Of a stretch of 53,763 bases of DNA, positions 16,446 to 25,500 are shown in pieces (within the stretch, counting starts at the first letter, position 1; each line of letters opens with the position of its first letter). This DNA comes from an uncultured Saprospirales bacterium. Its GTDB lineage: Bacteria > Bacteroidota > Bacteroidia > Chitinophagales > Saprospiraceae. The stretch is from positions 1 through 53,763 of the forward strand of contig CAJXUU010000003.1 of assembly GCA_913061325.1 (NCBI GenBank), read 5' to 3'. A model generated the notes under the pieces. It was not told the origin of the DNA and did no database searches. It saw only the letters and a list, made by a program, of their open reading frames with translations. Both the position numbers and the translations under genes were made by a program.

Positions 16446-19400
16446 ATGAATAAAGTGCCGACTCAATGGTCTCAAAATAAAAAACTCAATCCTATTCTCA
16501 TGAGGAAAACTAACCCTTTTTTGAATTTAGTATCGCTGTGTGCAATACTAATTATTTGTCTTTTTTCAATTTCAGTAAACGGACAACAACAATTCGATGT
16601 AGCACTCACAAAAACTACAGTCACTGATGCTCCTGTTAAGTATGGAACATCTATTCCATTCAATTTAACGATCTACAATCAAGGTTTAGATACCATTATG
16701 AACGTAGAACTTATTGACCATTATGGTGATGGTTATGAATTTCAATCTGGAATTAATCCTGATTGGACTCCGCACCTAACCATTGTAAATGCTGTTATAA
16801 CTACATATACAGAAAAAATCCCACCTAACGAATCTAGGATCGTTACAGTAAACTTTATAGCGAGGCCTGGAGATGCAAGAGAAGACTGGATTAATACAGC
16901 TGAAGTTGTTGACTTTACAGATATATTTGGTGTCAGTCGAGAAGCGGAAGACTTGGATTCTACAGGAGATGAATTTCCTGATAATGATGCAGGAGGTCTT
17001 CTTGGAAGTTTTGCCGATAACGAAATTGATGGTGATGGCACAGGAGCTATCAATGATGGAATGGCAGCTACAGACGAAGATGATCATGATAGAGATACTA
17101 TTCAAATATTTGATTTAGCACTAACCAAAGTATTAGACCCAATAACGGGATATAGTTATGGAGACACCCTCACATTTACTACAACAGTCTATAATCAAGG
17201 AAATATTAGAACTAGAATAGTTAGAGTAAGGGATATTGTTCCTGAGGGTTATATTAATCCAATTGCAGAAAATGTAGCGGCTGGTTGGTCTAGTGATGCT
17301 GCTAATCCAGCATACACGTTTGCTGTAATAGAACCTTTTTCTCAAGTAGAAATAGAGTTGAAATTAATTTTAGACCCCACACAAGCAGATGGAAATGCAT
17401 GGGTCAACTTTGCAGAAATTATTGGAGCAAGATTTGATAATAACGGAAGCCCTGGTGGTTCAATTGGAAATAATATTGATGCAGACAGTGAAATGGCATC
17501 TAATTCTGATGGCGAAAAAAGCGTCGGTCAAGGTGATCCTGATGATGATAATATTGGCAATACATCAGTAAACCCAGGAGATCAAGATGATCATGATCCT
17601 GCGGAACCAGAAGTTTTTGATTTAGCACTTATTAAAGAAAGAGCAACTGCTTTATCTAGTTTCAATTATGGAACACCGATCGATTATTCATATACAGTGG
17701 TGAATCAAGGAAATATGGCTGCTACTGATATTATCCTAAGTGATAGTCTTCCATGCGGTGCAATGTTTGAACAAGCACTAAACCCAGATTGGTCATATAA
17801 TCCTTCAACGAGAATAGCAACTAGAACTATTGCAAACTTTCCGAATCCACCATTAGAGCCTTTAGTACAAGGCCTTAATGCTCATCAATTTATTGATACG
17901 TTGGTGTTGACAGTTATAGCATGTTTCGAAGATCAAGAAACTGCATGGACAAACTACATGGAGATTAGCCAAGCTTCGAATGCCAATGGAATACAAACCG
18001 TTGAGATTGATGGTGTTTTTGATACTAACTTTAAAAATGATGCAGGAGGTATACCACTTACGGATACAGATAATGCTCTTGACGGAATAGGAATTATTGA
18101 TGAAGATAATCATGATGTTGAATTGCTTCAAGTTTTTGATTTAGCTCTTAAAAAAGAATTAATAACAGCAGGCCCATACACAGAAGGCCAAGATCTGGAT
18201 TTTAGAATCAGAGTATATAATCAAGGGAATATTGTCATAAAAGACCTAGTAGTTGAAGATTTTGTCCAGGAAGGTTATGGTTTCGTTCTTGCTGATAATA
18301 CAGCTTTTGGTTGGACAAATTCGTATACTGTAAATACTATTAATGGACCTACTACCTTCCCTGATACATTGAATGTAATGAATGATATTTTTCTAGCTAC
18401 AGAGGATAGTGTAGATATTATGATAAGACTGCAACTTGAATTAGATGGAACTGATATCTCTGATTGGTATAATTATGCTCATGTATGGGTAGCTACCGAT
18501 ACAGTCGGGAATAACAGATTTGATGATGCAGATAGTAATCCATTTATGACAACTGAACTTGAACTATCTGTAATTCCAGGTAGCCCAGAGGACGATAATA
18601 TTTTCTCACCAGGTAAGGCAGTTAATCCAGCGGTAGAAGAAGATGATCATGATGTGGCAAATGTTTCATATTTTGATTTATCATTGACAAAGACCTTAAC
18701 ATCTACTCCTTCTGCATTTGGTCAGCAGGTCACTTTTGATATTGTGGTGAAAAATGAAGGTGTACAGTTTGCCCATGATATAACTGTTACAGAACACCTT
18801 CCATGTGGTTTGACTTTTAGTAACGGAAATAATACGGGTTGGGCAGTGAATGGCTCGACTGGAAATCCTGAATATTTTTACACAGATACATTATTTGCAG
18901 GAGAAGAAGTAACAATTCCAATCTCATTAACCATTGAAGAATGTTTGACGCCAACTATTGATTCATATAGAAATGTAGCAGAAATTTCCGATGCTTTAAA
19001 TGATAATGACGTGACTGGAGATGATCAGGATAGTACTCCTGATGATAATCCTAATAATAATGATGATGGAGAGGATGATATTGATGATGCTCTTATAGTA
19101 ATATTTGACCTATCGTTAACAAAAACAATTTCAAGTCTTCCAGCTAACTTTATGGTGGGTTCACCAGTGTCCTATAATATTGTAGTGACTAATGAAGGAA
19201 ATACACCAGCAACGAATACTGAAATTACAGATTACCTACCATGTGGTCTTGATTTTTCTACATCTGGAAATGCGGGTTGGAGTGAAGATGGAATTACCGG
19301 AAATATATCATTTGTAATTACGCCAGTAATAAACCCTGGAGAATCTATCACAGTGCCATTAACATTGACAATAGGTAGTTGCGCTGGAGTTCCTCTCGAC

Positions 19401-21965
19401 TTAGATAACTTAGTTGAGATTTCTATAGATAATGGACCAGTCGACGATTTCGATTCTACGCCAGATAATGGAGATCCTGATGAAGATGATATAGACATAG
19501 CACCTTTAGATTTCTTTGACCTAAGTTTACAGAAGAATCTATTGACAAGTACTAATAATTTGTCGTATGGTCAAGATCTAGTCTATGAAATCATTGTAAC
19601 TAATGAGGGGACAATACCTGCGACCTCATTTGAGGTAACAGATTATCTTGCATGTGGACTAGGCTTTACACCTAATAATGGATGGACATTGGATAACCAA
19701 ACAGGTTTTGTGAAAAGAACTATAAATACGCCTCTTGCACCTGGACAAAGTATGACTCTTAATCTTGCATTGATTTTAGAGGAATGTGCCAACCCGACTG
19801 CATCAGCATGGTACAATGTGGCAGAGATTAGTGAAGCTAATGATCCAGACGGTCCAGCAGATGATGAAGACAGTACACCTGACAATAATGATCCTAACGA
19901 AGATGATCAAGATGATGCTCCTTTAGATGTTTTTGATTTAAGTCTAATAAAAACGGTTGTCAATACTCAAACTGTCTATGAATTAGGGCAGGATGTAACT
20001 TATAATATTGCAGTAACTAATGAAGGAAATGTTGTAGCTTCTTCGATAACAGTTACTGATTATATCCCTTGTGGAATGAGTCTATCATCTAATAATACAC
20101 TTAATTGGAATATTAACAGTTCAGGTTATGCGGAGTATACAATCCCTACTTCTATTGGACTTGGAGCTACCGAGAACATATCAATTATATTAACAGTCGA
20201 GGAGTGTGCAATGGAAACTGGAGTGCGAAGAAATATTGCTGAGATATCAAGTAGCCCGGAAGATGTAGATAGTACACCTGATGGATTTCCAACCAATGAC
20301 CCTGATGATGAAGATGATATTGATGACGTAGTAATTAATGTAAATGTAGGATCTGTAATCGGAGATTTTGTTTTCAATGATTTAGATGGAGATGGAATTC
20401 AAGATAATAATGAACCAGGTATTTCAGGTGTTATGGTGACTCTATATACAGAAGGAGGTAATGTTGTGGCAGTTTATGAGACTAGTGCTGATGGATTATA
20501 TCAATTCGAAGAAATCGATGCTGGGGATTACTATATAACATTTGAGGTAGACGAAGATTTTATCCCATCGCCACCAAATGCAGGAAATGATGACAATGAT
20601 AGTAATGTAACAGAAGACAATGGACCGGGGAGTACCTCTACATTCGAAGTAATTTCTGGTCAAGATGATCTTACTATTGACGGTGGATTCTTCATATGTT
20701 CATTGATCAAAGGTGTAACATACTATGATATCAATGAAGATAATATCAGACAATCGACAGAAAATGGAATTAACGGACTAGTTGTCAATCTCTACAGAAA
20801 AATAAATGGTCAAAATATACTTTGGGATAGTGAAACTACTCACCATGATTATGATACACCTTCTGATGACGGAATCTGGGATTTCTGTGTTGGACCAGGC
20901 CAGTATTTTATTGAAGTAGTTATGCCACCTATTGGATTAGTGAGAGTAATACCTTTTGTTGGTGGACCTAATTATGATTCTGATATCAACAATGCAAATG
21001 GACCAAATACAACTCCTACATTCCCAATATATCCAGGTGGATCAAAAACAGACCTAGGAGCAGGATATTATCCAATGGCAACTGTTGGTAACAGAGTATG
21101 GTTGGATGAAAATGCAAACGGTATTCAAGAAGACAATGAACCTAAAGTAGCAGGTGTAACGGTACAAGTTTATAACATGGATCATGAAATGATTGATCAA
21201 GCCATTACCAATGCAGAAGGAGTCTATACAGTAGAATACTTAATGCAAGAAGAGTACTACCTTAAATTTGAAGCGCCAGAAGGATTTGGATTTACATTTG
21301 CTAATACTACAAGTGATGATATGGATAGTGATGTTAATCATTCTATGGGTCTTAATACTACAAGCCCTAGATTCTTTAATCCTGGGGATAAAATAAATAA
21401 CGTAGACGCTGGTATTGTGAATGGTGTACTACCAGTTGTATGGACTGATATAAATGTGTTTAAAGAAGAAAAGCATAATTTACTCACATGGAGAACAGGC
21501 CACGAATTGAATGTAGAAAACTACATTATCGAAAGACGACTTGGATCAGAAGATAGATTTATCGATATAGGAACAACAAAAGCAGCAGGCAATAGTAATG
21601 TCGAGCAAATCTATAATTTCATTGATGAAGATATCTCTACTGAGAATAAATATTATTATAGAGTACGCCAAATAGACTTTGATGGTAAATATTCATACTC
21701 TAATATTGTTGTAACTGAACGATTAGGAAATGGACGTTATAACATGTATCCTAATCCAACAGCGGGAAGGTTGAATATTGAAGGTCACTTTGATGAAGAT
21801 GAAAGTTATTCTGTACAAGTAATCAATAATCTTGGACAAGTTGTAATTCAATCTAGTGCTCCAGAAAACGGAGTTGAGTTAGATGAATTGCCAAATGGAG
21901 TATACAGTATTCTCATCAAGAAAGATCATGAAGTAATTCATCAAGATAAGATCATAAAATTATAG
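16446..21965 (+). CDS. Giant secreted DUF11/SdrD-B repeat protein with T9SS tail (giant 1)
   Basis: The 1839-aa product is predicted to be exported. The hydrophobic signal core LVSLCAILIICLFSISV is followed by NGQQQ; an ATG at 16500 would give a shorter signal peptide, but the TTAAAATGAA context at 16446 resembles that of giant 2. Eight DUF11-like Ig modules of about 150-190 aa each begin with FDxxLxK (FDVALTK, FDLALTK, FDLSLTK and similar). They are joined by Asp-rich linkers such as DDNPNNNDDGEDDIDD, probably calcium binding. Three SdrD-B/Cna-B-like modules follow at about residues 1301 (FNDLDGDGIQDNNEPG), 1420 and 1547 (WLDENANGIQEDNEP), then a short Fn3-like segment (about 1667) and a T9SS type A tail from YPNPTAG (about 1767). 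Inference: a surface stalk or adhesin. It heads the three-gene giant cluster. Confidence 0.85.
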   Translation: MNKVPTQWSQNKKLNPILMRKTNPFLNLVSLCAILIICLFSISVNGQQQFDVALTKTTVTDAPVKYGTSIPFNLTIYNQGLDTIMNVELIDHYGDGYEFQSGINPDWTPHLTIVNAVITTYTEKIPPNESRIVTVNFIARPGDAREDWINTAEVVDFTDIFGVSREAEDLDSTGDEFPDNDAGGLLGSFADNEIDGDGTGAINDGMAATDEDDHDRDTIQIFDLALTKVLDPITGYSYGDTLTFTTTVYNQGNIRTRIVRVRDIVPEGYINPIAENVAAGWSSDAANPAYTFAVIEPFSQVEIELKLILDPTQADGNAWVNFAEIIGARFDNNGSPGGSIGNNIDADSEMASNSDGEKSVGQGDPDDDNIGNTSVNPGDQDDHDPAEPEVFDLALIKERATALSSFNYGTPIDYSYTVVNQGNMAATDIILSDSLPCGAMFEQALNPDWSYNPSTRIATRTIANFPNPPLEPLVQGLNAHQFIDTLVLTVIACFEDQETAWTNYMEISQASNANGIQTVEIDGVFDTNFKNDAGGIPLTDTDNALDGIGIIDEDNHDVELLQVFDLALKKELITAGPYTEGQDLDFRIRVYNQGNIVIKDLVVEDFVQEGYGFVLADNTAFGWTNSYTVNTINGPTTFPDTLNVMNDIFLATEDSVDIMIRLQLELDGTDISDWYNYAHVWVATDTVGNNRFDDADSNPFMTTELELSVIPGSPEDDNIFSPGKAVNPAVEEDDHDVANVSYFDLSLTKTLTSTPSAFGQQVTFDIVVKNEGVQFAHDITVTEHLPCGLTFSNGNNTGWAVNGSTGNPEYFYTDTLFAGEEVTIPISLTIEECLTPTIDSYRNVAEISDALNDNDVTGDDQDSTPDDNPNNNDDGEDDIDDALIVIFDLSLTKTISSLPANFMVGSPVSYNIVVTNEGNTPATNTEITDYLPCGLDFSTSGNAGWSEDGITGNISFVITPVINPGESITVPLTLTIGSCAGVPLDLDNLVEISIDNGPVDDFDSTPDNGDPDEDDIDIAPLDFFDLSLQKNLLTSTNNLSYGQDLVYEIIVTNEGTIPATSFEVTDYLACGLGFTPNNGWTLDNQTGFVKRTINTPLAPGQSMTLNLALILEECANPTASAWYNVAEISEANDPDGPADDEDSTPDNNDPNEDDQDDAPLDVFDLSLIKTVVNTQTVYELGQDVTYNIAVTNEGNVVASSITVTDYIPCGMSLSSNNTLNWNINSSGYAEYTIPTSIGLGATENISIILTVEECAMETGVRRNIAEISSSPEDVDSTPDGFPTNDPDDEDDIDDVVINVNVGSVIGDFVFNDLDGDGIQDNNEPGISGVMVTLYTEGGNVVAVYETSADGLYQFEEIDAGDYYITFEVDEDFIPSPPNAGNDDNDSNVTEDNGPGSTSTFEVISGQDDLTIDGGFFICSLIKGVTYYDINEDNIRQSTENGINGLVVNLYRKINGQNILWDSETTHHDYDTPSDDGIWDFCVGPGQYFIEVVMPPIGLVRVIPFVGGPNYDSDINNANGPNTTPTFPIYPGGSKTDLGAGYYPMATVGNRVWLDENANGIQEDNEPKVAGVTVQVYNMDHEMIDQAITNAEGVYTVEYLMQEEYYLKFEAPEGFGFTFANTTSDDMDSDVNHSMGLNTTSPRFFNPGDKINNVDAGIVNGVLPVVWTDINVFKEEKHNLLTWRTGHELNVENYIIERRLGSEDRFIDIGTTKAAGNSNVEQIYNFIDEDISTENKYYYRVRQIDFDGKYSYSNIVVTERLGNGRYNMYPNPTAGRLNIEGHFDEDESYSVQVINNLGQVVIQSSAPENGVELDELPNGVYSILIKKDHEVIHQDKIIKL

Positions 21966-21988
21966 TAAAATTTTTAGATTAAATATAT

Positions 21989-22027
21989 ATCCCCTCAAAG
22001 GCTTAAATGAACTTGAGGGGATTTTTT
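21989..22027 (+). terminator. Rho-independent terminator after giant 1
   Basis: A stem CCCCTCAA / TTGAGGGG (21991-21998, 22013-22020), flanked by AT/AT pairing and followed by a run of six T, lies 25 nt after the stop codon. Confidence 0.92.
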
Positions 22028-22140
22028 ATTTTATTATTATTCGGGTTATTATATAATTATCCTTTCCTAAAAATTAATATTGAATACTCTACATATCAAA
22101 TCTTTAGATATGCTAATATTTCTCTTTATTTGACTACTTC

Positions 22141-22225
22141 ATCACATATAGTTAATTAATAATACATTATATATGTGATTAATTTGTAATATGTTATTGA
22201 ATTACAATAAAACTTAATATATTTG
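22141..22225 (+). promoter_or_regulatory. Promoter/operator region of giant 2
   Basis: A 10-bp inverted repeat ATCACATATA / TATATGTGAT (22141-22150, 22170-22179) overlaps a 36-bp box (22167-22202) that closely matches 16365-16399 upstream of giant 1. TATATTTG at 22218-22225 fits the -7 box TAnnTTTG, with TTG 18 bp upstream (22197-22199). The upstream flank also shares a 12-bp string TATTGAATACTC with the region before giant 1. Confidence 0.5.
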
Positions 22226-22575
22226 TAACTAAGTAATTTTCTGTTTAGAAGATTTCCAAGAAGTAAGATCAATTCTTACTTCTGATATCCAACCTAGTTT
22301 GACACAAGTCAGCATAATGATGCTATGGAATAGAACCGCTATAGTAAATCAGCTCATAAGATTGTAATTATGTAAATAGACATTAGCATTAATGTTTAGG
22401 TTCTAAAATCCACTTTTACAATTAATAGCTCAAAGTTTCACTATAGGTAATTGGAACTAGACGAAGTCTCTAGTACGAAACTCCTATGTGCATATCTGAA
22501 GAGTATTCTGATTTACTGAAATTAATAAGTACTCCATCCGTAATAGGATATTTAATAAATCAGTAATTGGTTAAA
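22226..22575 (+). other. Long 5' leader of giant 2
   Basis: About 350 nt separate the predicted promoter from the ATG, with no credible coding region. The leader contains a perfect 8-bp hairpin GAAGTAAG / CTTACTTC (22260-22282) and a second hairpin built on ACTAGA / TCTAGT around a CGAAG loop (22456-22474). GTGCATATC at 22488-22496 and TAATAGGA shortly before the start codon recur in the leader of giant 3. A structured untranslated leader is plausible, but I recognise no known riboswitch. Confidence 0.4.
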
Positions 22576-25500
22576 ATGAAAAAAACATTAACGTTCCGAA
22601 TTTTAAAAGTAAGATCTACAAAGCAGGTATATGCATTACTTCTGTTTTGTGCCTTTTTGGTTCCAAATGCCTTGTTAGGACAATGTATTCCAGAAGTAAC
22701 AAATTTTCCTATTGATATCACTATCAATGACAATGATGAATGTACGTCGATTGTTACTTGGACAGAACCAACGTACTCAATTAACTGTGATGACTTTTCT
22801 GAGTCATTTGATATAGCAAATTGGGCATTAAATGCAAATGGACAGGATGGGTCTGTGAATACAGCTGGAGCTCCAACTGCAGTTTCGATTTTTGGCTCTG
22901 AAGATGGACCTAACAATGTAAATACGAATACTGATTATTGTATAACCATACCTTTTGATGGTAACATCAATTTCGACTGGACTGCATCGGTAATGCCTCC
23001 TCCGGCTGGAGCACAATTAAGAAATGATGAACCAGCATATTCAATTGATGGGGTAGAGACAAGATTAAACGTTCTTGGTACTCCTGTGGGTAATAATATT
23101 ATGACAGAATCTGGATCTATTACTAGCTTAGCTGTTACTGCAGGCCAAGAATTCTGCTTTAGAGTAAGGTCAAACAACAGAGGTGCTGAATCAACGCTTG
23201 ATATCTCTAGTTTTTCGTTTGAAATTACTCAAATAGAACAAACTGATGGAGCAGCATTGAATAGTGTTCAGTCTATAGGTGACTATGTTATCGAATATAC
23301 TGTTCCTAATTGTGATGGTACTACAACTGAATGTGAGTTTATGGTTACAGTTGAAGAATCAATAGATCCAGTAATTACATGTCCAATGGACATAACCATG
23401 AATGCGGATATTGATAGATGTACCGCAGTAGTATGTTTTGATGTAGAAGTTACAGATAATTGTGATCCGATACTTCCAGTTGACATTCCTGGATTTGAAT
23501 TTCTTGGAACAGATGATGGACATAATTACTTTGTGTCATCACCATTCAATGCTTTGAGCTGGGAAGATGCAAATGCTGCTTCTTCTTCTATTGGAGGCCA
23601 TCTTGTGGTTATTACCAGTGAAGATGAACAGGATTTTCTTAGTGATAATTTAGATATTGGATTATATAGAATAGGATTGAGATATTCTCCTAGTTTAGGA
23701 GAATTCAAATGGGTGAATGGTGAACCGTTCGTATATGAGAATTGGGGAGATGATCAGCCAGGTGGAATTCTGGAAGGAGACTATGTATTCAATCTCGATT
23801 TTAATGGGAGTCCAATTGATGGATGGTATGATGCACCTCCTATTTTGCCATTGAGATATATTGTAGAAATTGAAACTTACCAGACAGAATTATTAGCTGG
23901 TTTACCTGCAGGATCTAATTTTCCTGTTGGAATTACTGAGGTAACTTACAGAGGTCTTGATGCTAGCGGTAATGCTGATACTTGTAGTTTTAATGTAAGA
24001 GTTATAGACAATCAAGCTCCAATCATAGATTGTCCAATGGATAGTATTGTTCAACTGGCTGCTGAACAATGTGATACTATAGTAACATTTGATGATCCTC
24101 TATTTACTGATAACTGCCCGGATGCTATAATCACTCAAATTGCTGGGTTACCATCAGGATCACAATTTCCAATAGGAGAGAATATTATATCATTCGAAGC
24201 GCGAGATACAACAGGTAATGCTGATACTTGTACTTGGAGTGTTATTGTCAATGAATATATACCAAATGGACTTCTTTGTAATGGAGAAATTAACTTCTCG
24301 ATTGACGAAGAATCTTGCTCGGGCGAATTATTACCTAGTATGCTTATTGATATTACGTCTATAGGTTGTGCTGACAGTTGCACGATTACCGTAAAAGGAG
24401 CCGATGGAATAAAAAGACCAGCGATCTTCTCTACAGATGATATCGGTAAAACTTATGAATACGAAATATGCTGTGGCGGCATCTGTTGTTGGGGAATTGT
24501 AAATGTTGAGTTCAAATTTGATCCAGTTATAGAATGTGTTGCAAATGATACATTATCATGTACACAAGCATTCGATGAGTCAACTATTCGACCTGATATT
24601 AGCTTGTCTTGTGCTCCCGCTACATTGTTATTAATTGATGAAGAAATTGAAAACCTTAATTGTGATACATTTTTCACCGCTAAGATGGTGAGAAAATATA
24701 CTGCAGTTGATATATATGGAAATACATCTGATACATGCGAACAGACAATTTTCTTGAGGAGAACGAATCTGGATAGTATTAGCCCTGTGCAACCATTCGC
24801 AATATTTAATGACGAAGCATTAAGCTGTAGTAGTGGATTTGCTACGACAAATCAAGGATATCCATATCCCGCCTTGTCAGTCACAGGAGCGCCAAGGCTA
24901 AGAGTTAAGGGAGGTGGATTTATAGATTTATACCCATTTGAGTCAGCATTAATCTGTAATGGTTTTGCAGATTATAAAGATGAAATCATGACAGGTAGTA
25001 CAAGTTGTGTTACCAAAATAATAAGAACATTTACAATTGGAGAATGGTGGTGTGGCAGCACAAATGAAAGAACATTCAAACAGTTAATAGAAGTAGTTGA
25101 TTTTGACGGGCCAGATATTACTTGTCCAGCGAATATGACTGTAAGTACTGGATCCTTTGAATGTGCAGCTTCTGTGTCATTTCCTTTGCCAACAGGTGAG
25201 GATGCTTGTAACAATGATCTAATTTATAACATAGCAACTCCGGTTGGAGATATTGAAAATTATAATGGAGAATCATTCACATTACCAGCGGGGCTTCATA
25301 CGATTAATTATGCCGTGTATGATGCATGTGAACAAGGCAGTTTCTGTTCATTTACAGTTACAGTAGTAGATAATGCAGATCCGATTGCGATATGTGATCA
25401 ATTTACAGAAGTGAGTCTTTCGTTAGAGACGCTAACGTATGTACCTGCAGAATCAATCGATGATGGCTCATTTGACGAATGTGGTCCTGTAACACTAAGT

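Noticed and set aside
22226-22575. Known riboswitch or tRNA in the giant 2 leader
   Set aside because: Hairpins are present but no known aptamer core or cloverleaf can be traced by eye.
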